A stretch of 64,000 nucleotides of DNA, taken from contig CM031857.1 in the NCBI GenBank assembly GCA_018697195.1, forward strand, positions 99,262,256 through 99,326,255, written 5' to 3'. The DNA comes from Certhia americana. Lineage: Eukaryota; Chordata; Aves; Passeriformes; Certhiidae. The position numbers and the translations under genes are program-made. The notes under the pieces are model-generated. The model was not told the origin of the DNA. It made no database searches and was given only the letters and a program-made list of their open reading frames with translations. Position 1 is the first letter of the stretch. Each line of letters begins with the position of its first letter. Shown one piece after another: positions 11,901-26,004 of the stretch.

Positions 11901-13216
11901 TTGAGCAGCTAGAGCCAAGCACAATGCAGGCTGAGAATGCCAGCACTCTGTATCCATGTATTCCTACCCTCACTAGCAGCCATGCTCACCCTGTGGATCT
12001 CCAGAGCACACTACACCAGTTGTATCAAATTACATGGTAAATTGGTGAGGTGGGCAAGTGTTCAGTAAGATCCATGAAATGCATATTTACATCTGACCCT
12101 ATTAATCCCGTTCTCCACAGGGGATAGAAGCTGCTATTTGAATGTAATTAATTGTGAAGCATTCTGTAATGATGTTGTCCAAATGACATTGTTCAAAACC
12201 AAATTGTATTAACCAGACTGCTGAAAGCTCATTCTCTCTCAAGTCTGAAAAACTTCATGAGTTCCAGTAAAATCCAGTTTTTAAAAAGTGGTGTTGAAAC
12301 CATTTATTTCTCCACCTTTTTTTTTCCTGGGGGAAAACAGCCTTGTTTATAGTCATTCCTGCTCAAGTTGACAGCTTTTCTTATGGCAAACTGATCACTC
12401 AGAGCCTGATTCTGACACATGTGGCTTGATTTAATGATCAGATGTGTTTATTTCTCTTGATCTGCTGCTGGAGAAAGATGCTATTTTCTGTAATATGATA
12501 ATTTGTACTTGTGTATTTCTCTTGTAGCCTGATATTTTGATTCTTTTGGGTTTTTGTTGATTTGTTTGTTTGTGTTTAGGGTTTTTTTGGTGGGTTTTGT
12601 TTTTGTTTGGGTATTTTTTGGTGGGGGGATAACACTAATCTTGTACTCCATTACTAGGAGTAGATGGATAGGTGAGGAAGGCAATTTTCTTTTCTACAAC
12701 ATAAGAAGGGGGCTAGGGATAGTTACTCTGGAAGGAATAAACACCTTGAAACCCTGCATATTCTGAGCACTCTGGCTGGGTCTTGCCAGAGTCCTTACAA
12801 AGACTCGTTTTGAGTTGATAACTCCATGCCAAGCTTTCCTAAACCAGGACACAAGCCCAGGCATATGTCACTAAAATTTACTTGCTGCCACTCTCTGTGA
12901 ACTCCCAAAGGTATCTCAGAGCTGTCCACTGGCTCTTCCTACACTATGCATCTTCACTACAGCAGGATCAGTGTCATAAAGAACTTAGTATTGAAAAACT
13001 CAGTCTTCCAGTGGCTGAATATATCTGGCATACTGAGCATGTCAGAGTGTTTTAGCTCCTGGAGAAACAGATTGGAAAGGTCAGAAAATGTTTCTGTGTT
13101 TGCCAACACACATGAGGGGCCAGAAGTTCAGAATCCTACCTGTGAATTTCTGCACTGGTCCTGTAACTTCTCTATGAGCAAGGACATAACTTAAAGTCAT
13201 TTAATTTCCAACCTGT
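5977..13216 (+). other. GLRA2: Intron sequence of GLRA2 without recognised genes
   Basis: I recognise no exon here. Low-complexity items are a TC run near 9370-9396, an A/C-rich tract at 10490-10585, and a G/T-rich tract at 12541-12640. A small CpG-containing patch at 9195-9250 stands out from the AT-rich background and could be a conserved non-coding element, but only alignment could show that. Open frames of up to about 100 codons occur on both strands and show no family motif. Confidence 0.6.
9370..9396. repeat. (TC)n simple repeat
   Basis: A short run of TC dinucleotides with a CCC interruption, lying in the intron. Ordinary microsatellite. Confidence 0.8.
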
Positions 13217-13965
13217 TGTCTTGGTTTGGAAAGACAGGGGTGTCTGCTAGGAACCAAAAAAAAATGGAAACTTCCCTTGGGGTTTGTTATAATTCCAAAA
13301 TTGAAGGGGAGGTCTCAGGCAACGATAATGAGGGTGGGAATAACAGTTCTTTACTAGTTAGTCTAACAAGGTAAATTAACAATAATAACTACAATATTGA
13401 CAACAAACAGAACTAGAGAAGAAAAAGGGAAAAAAACCCAACAAACCAGTTACAGTTTTTCCTCTGGTAACCCCCCACCCCCCTCAGTACCGTCACAAGC
13501 TAATAGACCCAGCAGCAGCCCTGGGAGGGTGAGATGTATCCGAGGGTTTACAGTGGTTGGAGCTGTTGGAAAGTGTCCCAGCTGGGCAGGGGCTGCAGAA
13601 ACACAGCGTGGGGAGACCTCGAGCAGAACTGAAGAAGCCGTGGGTGAAGGGCAGGGAGAAGGAGCTCCTGGCAGGGCAGGGAGGGAACGGGTTCCCAAAA
13701 ATCCTGGGGGACACACGAAGAGACGGTGGTCCGACCTAGTTCCAGGTGAAGGATGGTGAGAGCTCTCTGCCTCACCAAGACGAGCAGCCCCGGCTGTTCT
13801 CCCGAGAGCAGAAAACTGCCCAGAGTGAAGTGAAGTCAATGTCTCTGTGTAGCTGCTTCTTTTGTTTGTCCCCAAGCACCCATAAGTACCGAAAAGCACC
13901 CAGCCATTAGCTTCTTAGCAACTTCTGGGAAAAAATTCTATAAGAAATCAACCCAACCCCCAACA
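13217..13965 (-). mobile_element. Solo endogenous retroviral LTR, antisense to GLRA2
   Basis: A 749-bp unit beginning TGTCTTGG and ending CCCCAACA, the TG...CA ends of a retroviral LTR. The opening tgtcttggtttggaaagaca matches my memory of a family common in songbird genomes. Flanking pentamers cctgt (13212-13216) and cttgt (13966-13970) agree at four of five bases, consistent with an aged target-site duplication. The interior is GC-richer than the intron. The minus orientation is inferred from an AGTAAA (a decayed polyadenylation signal) read on the minus strand at 13350-13355, where I recall related copies carrying AATAAA. No gag, pol or env sequence adjoins it, so it is a solo LTR left by recombination. 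The 149-codon minus-strand open frame inside it is a by-product of its GC content. The family name cannot be settled without a repeat library. Confidence 0.75.
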
Positions 13966-15143
13966 CTTGTATATGTAATTTTTCATACAGATACTGTGTG
14001 CGCATTTGTAGATATAAATAATCCACCTGTGTAAGTGCAAGTTTTTACCAAAGGTCCAAGGTTTTATTTTCTCTGCAATAACATGACAAGTCTCTTAGGA
14101 GACATGACACCTTTGTTTTCATGCTTCACCTCACTCTCTTCAAGTGGTTCTTCATGTGTGTTCTGATATAACCCTTTCTGCTAGTCATGTGGAAGTGCTC
14201 TGCCTGCGACTGACTCACCCATTTTTCTGTTAAGCCTTCCCAAGCCTGCTGGTGGTAGAGACTTGCTTTCAGGTTCTGTGTAATCTTCATCTGTCAAAAG
14301 AATAATTACTTTAGAATAGAGATCACAAACTCTGTTCATTAGAGATTATCTGAGTTGCACAAATGTAAGGTCTTGCACACCACTCTAAGAAAGAAAGTTG
14401 TGCATTTCCTTCTCAGGATGTAAAGTCTTACAGGCATCTGCAAGTAGCAATCTTGACACTCTCTAGCACAAACTTTCCATGAAATTTATCTATCTGTTGT
14501 GTGTTAACTTATGCCAGCTTTCTTTTTGACTTCCTCAGTGAGATCAGACACCAAGTCTCCTCATTTGCCTCATCAGCAGAATTTTCATCTTGCAGGCTTT
14601 TTTTGTGTGCTGATCCTCACAGGCAAGAGAAATTCTAGCAAGTCTAATCAAGTGTGATGCCACTAAAGGCTGGTGAGATAGAGAGAACTTGTGCATCACA
14701 GGATGCTCTTTTAAAGTCCTTGGTATCTTCTGTCTGTAAGTCCTTCAAGGTCCTAATGCTCTTTTTTCACCATTACATACCTAATTAGATGAATTAAGGG
14801 GTGTTTGTCTGGTGCAAGTGTTTCATTGCATATTCAGAATGGGTGGCGTGTACACCAATGAGTGGATAATCATGTCTTCTGAAAATCACTACGTGCTCTT
14901 GTTCAGTAATTTTCCTGCCCTACTAATAGACTATGTGTGTTTTACTTACAGCCTTCCAGTAGCTCTTGCAGAAGACAATGGCCTTTCTTTCAAGAGTTGC
15001 AAGATCTTGCCCCATCTTTCCAGTGGAAAATTATGCAGCTATTTGATTGCAATTTCCTTGTTTGACCATAATGACAGCTAATCTTCCATCAGACAGGTCC
15101 TTCCTGCAGTACAAACAAATACCTTCAATGCATTTATTTTGGA

Positions 15144-15154
15144 ACACACACACA

Positions 15155-15195
<41 letters not shown>
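15144..15195. repeat. (AC)7(GT)19 microsatellite running into an assembly gap
   Basis: Seven AC units switch at an ACGT centre (15156-15159) into nineteen GT units, so the two halves are self-complementary and can form a hairpin or Z-DNA. The run ends in unknown bases, so its true length is not known. Confidence 0.95.
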
Positions 15196-15205
15196 NNNNN
15201 NNNNN
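15196..15205. other. Assembly gap (10 N)
   Basis: Ten N characters directly follow the GT repeat. Ten is probably a placeholder length, so the spacing across this point is not reliable. Confidence 0.98.
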
Positions 15206-18200
15206 TAGCATATGTTTTCAGCTTTACCTTTCTACCTAGCAACAGTCTAATTTCTTATCATGGACCCCATAAAACTGGATTCCTATCAGAAATAAGATAT
15301 ATCTCTACTACAGATTATTTTTTAAAATGCTTGCAAACGATTGTTTTAGTAATACCTGTGGAAAGGCATAACATAACATTGAATTTAGATTCTTAATTTC
15401 ATGTTTACATCTTAGGAAAAACAGACTTGTCACCTTTTCAATCAAAATCTGCAGCATTATAGTCATAAAGTGAAGGGATTTGGTAGGAACATTTATTTGG
15501 GTCACTATCCATACTTTTGAGTTAAATAGCCAGTGTAGCTATGAAATTTATGAGGCACTTGTTCAGCAGCACCTCTGTGCTGTGGGAAGCTCCATCTGGA
15601 GATGACAGACCCCAAGAAGGCTGTTCTGCATTGGGCCAGGGCTTTGCCTTGCACAGAAAGGTCTGTGTGGCAGCAATACATCCTTGATGCATCCTTCTGG
15701 GCTCCAGGAACAACTCAAGGACTTTCTAAACCAGAGGTGGTACTTTTGTGATGAGCAGCCTTTGCTATTTATGGATAGAGCAGTCAGCTCAATGTGATGA
15801 CTTATGAACTATTAAAATTCTTTTCTAAACCTTGCTATGAGTTGTTCATGTTAGGTCTGCAGCACTTGTGGGACTAGGAGTATGCATGGCCACTGGAGCC
15901 AACAGGAATGAGTGAGGGAAAAGGGTGTTGGAAGTGGAGGAAGGTCTTGTGTAAAGTGAATCCAAACCAAGAAATAGCCAAATCTGTGTATTATATGAAA
16001 GCAAACAAGATGACTAATGGTTTTGCAAACTGTAGCATATGTTTGCAGTGTTTGGTGGGTATTTGTAATGAACAAAGTAACCCTGAGTTCAGTGACTTTG
16101 CCTGCAAGGAGGGCAGTGTTGAAAGGGAAAGGAGGGGAGGTAGTGGAGCTAGCTTTCTTTCCTTATCTGATGTATTTCTGTTTGTACAATTACATGAACA
16201 ATAGCAGGAACAAATTCAGCACATTTAGGGATTTAGAATAAGACCATTTCATTCTGCCATTTCATGTTTCTCAGGTGGTGGTTGGGGGGTGACTGGTGCT
16301 CCTTAGACCACACAAAGAAGAAAAAGAAATGGGGAAAAAAAAGTATTTGCTCTTTTAATTACAAACATTTAAAAAAAGGAAATCTAGTGTTCCAAACATT
16401 CACCTTTGCTTTAGATTTTATGTAAAAGCAATTGATTATGTAGCTGTTGCAGTTCTCTTTTAAAATGTCATTGAGCTCTGTTATTTTGTTCCTTATCTTG
16501 AAGATGTCCTAGATTTGTCTGTCATGAACTCTGGTGGAGTCAGTTTCAAATTTTTCGCTAATGGGTTGGTCTTTTATTATTCTGCCCTTACTGGGCAGGC
16601 AGGTGCTGGATGTTCACACAATGGAAACACAAAATATACTTTTTTCATAGGGACCAAACAGGAGTGTGAAAAAAAAGTAAGAAGTCCGAGAAGGTAGCTT
16701 TTTTCAGGCACAGAATATGTTGTCTTGCTTCCTAAATGTAAATACTCCTTTTTTTCAAGTTTGCACAAAGGATGTTTTTCCCCAAGTACATGACAGCTCT
16801 TTTAAGATTCTCTGGTGCTGTGTGCTGCCATTCTTTGACTTCTAGATACTGGGGATTCCTGTTTATGTTGCCTGTTTCTTATTTGCTCTTTGATCTTTGT
16901 TCACTTTCCCTTGCGGCTTATATCATGTTATTTTGTTGTAAAAATAATCTATTTGAATTTTACCTTTTGATGTATGGAGACTAATGCTTTTGTCACACTT
17001 CTCTGTACTTTTACTGCTTTCCTCTTTGTTTGGTGAGTCCTCTTGTGGGTATTTGTGTAGTGGGGGTTGAATATCAGGCTTATATCATGACAACAGATCT
17101 TTTTCATCAGATGTTGTGTCTGATTCTGTGCTATTTCATGAATAGTTTTTGAAGCCCGTGTGAATCTTAGTGATGTTTTTATTACATGTGGCATCCCAGC
17201 CAGTGTTCTCAGCACCTCACCTTTTTCCCTGTCACTGCTGTATGTTCCTTGCTGCCACACCTGGCTCTTATGAGTCTGTCAAATATTTGCCTCCTTTAGC
17301 TTTGAAACAAGAACCACAGTCACTCATTCTGAGGTCTCATTCATCTGAGGGGAGATAGAAAGGTATTTAGCCAAAAGCACCATACCCCAGGAGTACAGGG
17401 GTGCCTAAAGGGTAATCAGTATGACATGGTGGGATGTAAATTTTGACCTTTCTTTTCCATAAGTTTTCCCTTCTTGCCTTCGGTTTCAAAGTGAAGATGT
17501 CTTAGGAATTGGTACCATATGAATTTTGGGATCTTTTCTGCTGGCAGCTTTCAAACCTTCGAAGCAAAGAGGCTTAGACTTTAGCCTCTTTGCATTTTTA
17601 AAGCATTACGATTTAGAGGAAGCTGTTTGGCCTGGACAGTTATTGATTTCTATTCTGTTCTTCAAACTAAAACCACAGAATTGTAGGGTGGCAGGGAACA
17701 GGACTAGAAGAGACCTTGAGAGCCAGCTGGCAAAGCCAGCACCAAGCAGTACACTGGGCAATTTACAGTTGCTGAAAATATTAATCAGTGCTGTTAAAGA
17801 TTCTTCTATAATGTGTCCGATATATCAGGAGTGAGTTTAAAAAAGATTTGTCAGGGATTGCTCCTAAGGGAGAGTATGAGCTGAATTACATCTTTTCGTG
17901 GATGTGCTGACCCATAGTTGAGTACTTCTGATTTATATCCTGTAATTTTCTTTGACTTGCAAGTACTTTTAGAACAAAGGTGACTAAAAAAGTCTCTGAA
18001 CAATTATTTACCATTCTGGACAGGAATAGTGAGAGGCTCTTTCTGTCCTAACAGTGTTAGGTTCCCCTTCCTTCTGCAGCAACACAGGTTACAGCTGCAG
18101 TTATGCTGATGAAATACAGATACACAAATTTGTATTTTGTAACTCATGCCAGTCTTCTACTGAGATGTCTGCATTTTGACTGTGAGATCTCATTCTTTCT

Positions 18201-21200
18201 CAGTTGCCCTACACCCTTTAGCCCCTTTAGAGACTGCCCCTGACTTCAACTTCTGTCTGGACTGAGGAAGCAATTTCTCAACATGTAGATGAGGAGCCAA
18301 GATTAATCCAATACTTATTCTGACAGAGATATATAACCCATAAATGCATTATACAGTCTAAAAAGAACCTGCCTGAACAATTAGCTCAGTAATCAGACTT
18401 TTTAAAACAGTGGCAAAAGAGCAGAGCTATGGATTATGATGCACAATGATTTAGGTTATTTAATAGAAGAGTATGCAGAATTTTAATTACAATCAGGAGA
18501 TTTTACATTTGCTGTAAGTACTCATGTGGGTTGCTAATGTGACAACCGTGATAAGACGAGGAGGGACCACACAAGGCGAGACTTGAAAACTGGCAGATAG
18601 GAATACAAAGAGTATTTAATTTCAGGCCTGCAAGAGAACACATTTCTGAAATGAATATGTGACAAGAGGGAAATATTGGATTTCTGTGTGAAGAGCTGAA
18701 AAGTCAGACAAACAGCAGCCATATATTATCTGTGATGGTGAAAAGATCACATCACTTATAACCTTTGAAGCAACAGGAAAACTGAAGGCAACATCATTTT
18801 ATAATGATCTAAGACAGAACCATCTCTTTTCTTTCCCCTTCCCTTGTTATATATAGTTGTTAGAGAGAGCCCTGCTGAGTGGAAAATGGAGCATATGATC
18901 AAGGGCAGTCCTGTGAGTCAATTTACTGACTAATACTGTAGATTATCATGTCAAATATATAGCACCAGCATTATGAACAATAATGAAGCCTAGTTTATAT
19001 CTTTCCTGTAAATTGAAATGAGGATGTGATTGGAATTGTCACACCTTGGATATATAAGCCAGATTCTCTTAATCATCCAAAACAAATTGCTTTATTCTTT
19101 ATAGTGACTTTTATTTTAGGATCCATTCCAAAATTGGCAAGCTGAAACCATCTATTTAAATGTGTCAAACGCGTTTAAAATAACCTCTAGACCACTGTTC
19201 CCTCAGGTGATGGTTCAATGGTCTCACACTATGAAATACCTGCTTCCTTCAGACCCAAAGAAGGGATAACTCAGTCTTTCATCCTGTGGGAAGAAATCAT
19301 TCAGCACAGCACCATGCAGAGACACTCTAAATGAACTCCAGTATCATCAGTAAAACATCCAGCCATGAAGCCAACAGGGCAAAACACTCGTGAAAACCCC
19401 AGAAGGCCATTGAAGGGAGCCTTTCCTTGCCTGGTTTTCTATTTTCCTATGTCTCAGAGGGTCAGTGAGCAATTTTGAGGGGGATATTACCAATATTGTG
19501 CAGTCTCCTTGGGTCAAACTGAACACTGCCTGAAGAAAAGTTACAGTTAAACAACCTGTTAAAAATCCCACTCCAAACAGAAGGAGTTAATTTTCATTTA
19601 GCTGTACAATACCAGACTTGTGTTTTACTGGTTTCCAAGCTCCAGGTGAAAGTCTTATTGCCTTTGGGTTTGTCAAAATTTGAGAGTGAGCAAAAACTTA
19701 GGGAATTAACATTTGAATTGCAAATCACTGCCATTTCTTGGGGGTTAAGAATCAGTTGATGTTATTGATTTCTAAAGTCCTTTGTCCAAGAATAGAGACG
19801 AGTAACGGAAGAGGCATTTACTAACTGTTTGCTAACAGTAAGTCACAAAGCCCAGATACCACATGTCTGTTAACTATGATTTCCTGAAACTGGTGAGTTA
19901 ACTTTTACAGAAATTAACAAAGTGTCATAAATTTAGCATCTATAAGAAAAAGCAGATGGTACTGCTGTGATTGCACATGTCATTGGAGTATTCCAGAGCA
20001 TGCCAAGTCTTTAATCTACTATTATTTGCATACACTATCACATTACTCAGTTTTCAGTAGACTAGAACAACGTGTGCTATGCACAAACAGCAACTCATTT
20101 TTCTGGGCTTTAAACTTAGAATAAAAATGAAATTCCCTTTTCTGGCTTTGTAGCCTGCGTGATCACTTTTAAAAAGCCTCCAAAATGTTCATGTTGCATG
20201 TTCTGGGTGGTCAGAACACAGTCACAGATTGCTGCATGGGCACATGCACTTGGTGATCTTCAGCTTTCCATGGCAGTGATGAGACAGGCTGTGTGTCATG
20301 AACAGTAGATCAAATGAGAAGCATCACATTTCAAAATGCTTTATGGTATTGGAAACTCTGAACAATTATCAGCTCTGTGGATATCCAAACGCAGAAATTT
20401 TTAATTAAAAGAAAAAAAGGAAAAAGAGTAAACAGGAAGAAAAATCTAATTCCTGGCTACTAAAAAATAGAGTAACGCCTCTCAGTTTAGGGGTGGTCTT
20501 GGCAAGGTGAAGTTCTACTTTTATGGCTTGCCTTTTCTTTGGAGGAAGATAATTTAGCTGCAAAGAGCAGAAAGGGCCTGAGCAGATAGGACTTAAGGAG
20601 GGAACTGAATTTTGCAAGCAGAAGGTATAGGCCACATATAAGGAAAACAGTGAGGATGAAAGCATCAAAAATGAGGTAGGCAAAAACAGGTCTGGGAATT
20701 AGTGAGGCAAAATGTGTCAGAGAAAAAAAAACTTAAATAAGAGGTAGAAGAAGAGACAGTTGCAGAAATAAGGAGACAGGGAAGCAAAAGATCAAGAGTA
20801 GATATCAATTTGCCTGTGTTTCACATTAGGGGTTCTAAGACCCCATTCTTGTTTTCAGCTCAGAGGATAACAAATCAGTTTAATGCCCACCCATTCTGAC
20901 TGCACAGGGTGTGTGATATCCTACTGTGCAGTTCTTAGGTTGTCACCAAACACCTCATCATGTCTGATCTGGGCACAATGCTCCTGCCTGGTACTCATGA
21001 AGCTCTTGGATGTTCTGTGAAGTAGAAACCTATGCTGCCAGGTTTCCCTGTCTCTCAGGGTGGTCCTGCTTTGCTTTGTTCTTTGGCTTATTGGCATGTT
21101 TTCTGAATGCAATCCTTCCCCTGGTGTCATCCCTTCTCAAAAGTGGAACCTCAAGGTCAGGAAATTGTAGGCAGTCACAGTGAGTTCCTGACCTCTTCCA

Positions 21201-24200
21201 TGTGCCTCATGACAGGCTTCTCCAGAGCTCTGGCACTGCAAACACTGGTTTAGAATTACTCCAGGACATAACAGATGAAATGTACAACATACTCGTCTCA
21301 GGAAGGCTGCTGGGATAACAACCTGCTACTTTTGTGTTATTCTTGTGCAATCTCTTTTAGGTAAATTAACTGGGCATTTCTTCTCCCATTTTCCTTGATA
21401 TTCTTGAACAAAACTTGAGTTCAGATAAGCATCTGAAATCTTCTCCCAAGAATACCTTTTCCAGTGCTTCTATATTTCATCTGTCCATACCTCTCAGTAC
21501 TGACTTCTCTCATACACAGGTAAATCTCTTGTTTCAGGTTATCCTTTTCTCAGTTTTGCCAAGTAATAAAAAGCCATCACCAGGAGACCTGTTGCTTAGT
21601 TACAGGCCTGGGCAGATGGTCCTTCTGGAGAAATGCCAGCACCCCACCAAAGAGCCAATTTATGGGCAGAGAGGATTGGGAAGGTTTAATGACCATTGCC
21701 TGTGTGTTCTGTGCCCTTGCTCCTCAGAACTACTGCAGGGAAAAAGCTAGTTTAAAATTTAGCATTTTGAGACATTATTAAAAATTAATAATTAATAAAT
21801 TCTCTGGAGAGTGCTCTTAATCTTAAAATAAGATAAAGACATTCTCACTAGGTGAACTTGCCACTAACAAATGCCTTCAGGGAATACATTAGAGGACTAG
21901 ATTAAGTAGATGCCCACATCTATATGTAGGTACATATATCTCCATGGATGGGTGCATGCAGACTCGGTGTGTGTGTACACTCTTGTGTCTCTGTGTGTGT
22001 GTATGTATGTAATGCAGTAAAAGAAAAACTATCAAACACATTTTAAATGAAATATTATTTAATTTCCATTGTATTCCATCTAGACCATCTAGATTTTGCG
22101 GACTTATTACTTATCAGATGAGAAAAAAACCCACCCCAACAATTCCAAGCAGAGATTGCACTATCAAGTTGCTATAGCATTGAGTGTTCATTGATTTTTA
22201 CCTCATGAAGAAAGTTTGTTTTCCTGAGAATAAATAATATCAGAATTTTATAGAGAAACCCTCACAGAAGCAAATAAAAAATGAAAATAGAGAAGTCTAT
22301 ATGTGTGGCAAATTTCTAACACATTCAAATATTCAAGATGTTTCTAAGATGCAACAATTTATTTTGGAAATAAGCTTGAAAGGCAAATAGCTGGAAAATA
22401 TTTTTTTAACCCAATGATGCTTTGGACCTATGCAAGAAAGCTAGAGAAATCCAGATTGAGATCTTGACTAACAACAAGAAATAAATATGGAAAGCCAGAA
22501 AAGGTAACTTGTGTAATAGAAGATAAGGAAATAAAATCAACCCCAAAACATTATTTATTGGAAGCCTGGTATTAAGAACTGTTAACTGGAAAAGAAAGGC
22601 TTGTTCCCTCAGGAACAAAAACCACACAAAACCAAAAGCAATGAAACAAGCAAAAAAAAAACCCACAGCCTCCCCTGACCAAATTTATAAAATTTGCATG
22701 CAAACACTTTAAGATTATTCAAATATTCTTGACTATTTTTAGCTACAGAATTTAATTATTAATGCAATTTGCAATATTTAATTCATTTTGTTCAGTATTT
22801 GCATAAATTAAATGCATGAATGTCTGAGAAAGCCCTGGTAAACTCTGTCTGCATTTCTGGGTGTTTGTTGTAGAAAATGACTTGAAGGAGAGAATCCCCC
22901 CCCAGAGAGGCAAAAAGCCTTTTCCTCTTCCTTCCCTTTGCCAGTCCCCTTCCTCTGCCCCTTCCTGGCACCAAGCAGGAGACCTGAGCAAGGTGTAGGG
23001 ATGCTACAGGTCCCAGTGCTTCATCCCCATCCCTGGCCCAGACAGGCAGGACAGTGCCTGCCAGGTGGGCTGCATATCAGCCCCAAGGAACAGGGGAGAA
23101 GAGACAATCAAAACCTGAGCCATAAAACATCCCAGAAACATTGTTCTACAGGGTAATCTGCATGAATCCAATCACGAGTGCTGTTTATGGGCTCTGTATA
23201 GACCTTTATTTCTTTTTTTAATTTTGACTGACTGACTAAGGTACTCTGAGATGGCACAGCCAGGGCACAGGAGTGATCTAGCAAAGTCTCCTAGAATAAC
23301 TACAGTTAAGGAAGAGGGTATTGAGAAATTTCACAAAGGTGTGATAAAAGCCATCTTCCCCAAAGTATTTAAATCTACTTTGAGAAAAGGACCAGAGAAC
23401 CTGAAAAATCCAGGGGAAGTCCTGTGTAGAGGTTAGCTCAGATATTCCTGTCTGTCGCTGGGGTATTTGAGCACAGGTGCCCCACCATGTTGCTGTGGCA
23501 GTTCCCCCATGCTATCACCCACCTGGGGACACCGTGTACCCTTGTTCTGTGATATTGACCCTGCAGCAGGTTTCAGGGAGGGAGGAAACTGAAGTCTGAG
23601 GCTCAGACTTGAACACTGCTAAAGGGAGAAAGGTGAGAGTCTGCTCATCTCTTTGGAGGTAGATATCTTGCAGAAAGCAAGAGAACAGAGTAAGTGAATT
23701 TTAGGTCATTTTCCATTGGTCTTTTAGGTTTTTGATCTTCTAAAATTTTAGCAAATATAGTCTTGCTTTACATTCTTTAGTTTGATGTGTCCAGTAACAG
23801 CTATTTCATGTTCTAGCTGAAAGAGTCACAAGTTTAAGCACCAACTTAGCATTTTATTCAGCCCTGCATGCAGACAGAATGAGCAGAAGTCAGTTGCCCT
23901 TTATCCAACAGATTTCTGGTCAGAGCAGATTATCCTTCAAATCTAGGTCACCAACACATATTTGTCTGATGCAAAACAGAATAATGTGCCATTCCCACTG
24001 ATAAACTGGCCAACCTCTTCTTTCTTTGGAGAGAGACTGGCGGAAGTTACCCAAGAGCAGTCAGGTCTCCAGACTTTACTGTCCTGAGAGAATTTAATAT
24101 CCAGTCAAATTATACCTATAATACTCACATAAGACAGGTCACTGTATCTGTATATATTAAGGCATTACTTTCATTTAAAATAATGGGAAACAAGAAACCA

Positions 24201-24417
24201 AGACTGTGTCAGGGATCAACCTGCTGGTTTTTTAGAAGGAATGACTCCATCATAACATTTATGGTGCTTTGCAGAACAGTAGTTCATCTGGATTTTCCTC
24301 CCCTAAAATGAAAACATTCATTATATTATATATAAAACTTGAAATCAGATAAGAAATTTTCAGTAATTGTATTTGCAAAATTTAGATACAGAAGCCTTGC
24401 TTTACTAAAGAAGAAGC

Positions 24418-24434
24418 TTTTTTTTTTTTTTTTT
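24418..24434. repeat. Poly-T tract
   Basis: A run of T bases ending in ttagcaaacc. It lies far from the last exon and has no coding open frame after it, so I do not read it as an acceptor tract. Confidence 0.8.
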
Positions 24435-25950
24435 AGCAAACCACTCACCCTCATTGACTGTATGATCTTTAATATTACAGTAATTCTTGAAAAATTTAGA
24501 TTCTACCTATAGATGTTTCAAGCCAGGAAAATATTTTTGCTCACAACATGTTTAAATTATGTTACTCTTTCAGTTGGATAATGTTCAATTCCTACTTGAA
24601 AAGGGTGAAGCCGCATTAACTACCATTTCATTATTGCATTAACAACAGTTCACTTGCTGTTCTTACAGACTGCGTAAGTAAATCACTCATGCTTCAGAGA
24701 TTTTTTCGCTGTTCATTGGAGACAGAGCATACTACTAAACACAGCTTTCCAAAACAAACCTAAATTTGTCCATTGGAAACCCCCACCAAAGATAACAATG
24801 ACCCATTTCTCTTTCATTATTAAACTGCCTATTTATAATACAAGGTCTGTTTTACTTAGATTCCATAAGGCGTGAGGGTTCAAATGAGAGCAAAATCAAA
24901 CCTCAGTGAGCAGGAAAATTGATGTTAAGAGAGGCAGGGACAGCGTGAACGCCACTGTCACATGCAGAATGATGGGTCTTGATGGAGTGTCATCTTGCAG
25001 TAGGGTTGGTCAGAGAATGTTAATGTTTTTGATTAAACATCTCGGTGAATATTTAGGGGAAAACTACATTTAAGCAAAATTCTGGGAAGTATTTGATCTA
25101 TACTGGCAAGATTGAGGTGAGAAGGTGAAAATTTGACATCACCTTCTGCTCCTCTGAAGTCTGGATTAGGAGGAAATGGGAATGACATCTGGCATAGGTG
25201 AGCCGAGATCCAGAGCTTTTCGGGCTGTAAGAAATCAGAGAAGTTTTTTAGTATCCTGTGATATCACCTTCCAAACACAGCTTTCCTAAGATAAGGAGAT
25301 CTCAATTTTCTTCTTCTTTATGCAAAAGAAAGGCCTTTATCATCCTTGATGCTCGTCTTTGTATTTTATCTACTTCTGCTATGTCTTCACTAGGCTTGAG
25401 TGACCACAAGTACCTCTGTGTCCAAAAACTGATTGCATTGAGTAGATAAAATGGCAGAACAGCTGGTTTTGTTTGGGTTTTGGTTTTGTTTGTCCATTTC
25501 CTGACTGCTGCTTAGCAGAGTACTAATGTCAGAATCAGCAGTAATTTCCCAAACTCAAAAATGAGAGAAAAAACAAAAGCCATTTTGAGCCCACTACCTT
25601 CAATGTGTAATTAGGGTTATCTTCTGCAATGCTTTACCTTGCACTTACCAACCCTGTATTTCGTTTATTGCTATTTTGTTACTTAGTCACTCATCTTTTA
25701 GAATCCTTCTGGAAAGCCTGGCTCAGCTTTGGCTGCTTTGAATATCCTGTTTCACCTGTGTACTTTCCCTTGGGTACCTTTGTCCCAGCTTATTTGTAAC
25801 TCAGTTCCTTCTGAGTAGTTCTTGCACAGATTCTTAGAGATCCCCTCCAGAGCATCCCCCAGTTATGAATTTGATTTTCTACTCCTAAACTCCATTGCTG
25901 CCTTTTAAAAAGGTAATCTATGGAAGGACCTTCCCTCTCATCTCCTCACA

Positions 25951-26004
25951 ATTGAATTGAATTGAATTGGATTGAAATGAACTGAATTGAATTGAATTGA
26001 ATTT
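25951..26004. repeat. (TTGAA)n pentanucleotide microsatellite
   Basis: About ten units of a five-base repeat (attga register) with a few substitutions in the middle (ggattgaaatgaactg). The 78-codon minus-strand open frame ending in repeated Ile-Gln-Phe residues is caused by this repeat. Confidence 0.9.

Noticed and set aside
13450..13899. 149-codon minus-strand open frame
   Set aside because: It lies wholly in the solo LTR and shows no retroviral or host protein motif. GC-rich LTRs often have such frames.
17674..17760. Possible reverse CR1 tail (acagaattgtagggtggcag and agaagagacc)
   Set aside because: The likeness to the reversed CR1 tail is short and gapped, and cannot be told from chance by eye.
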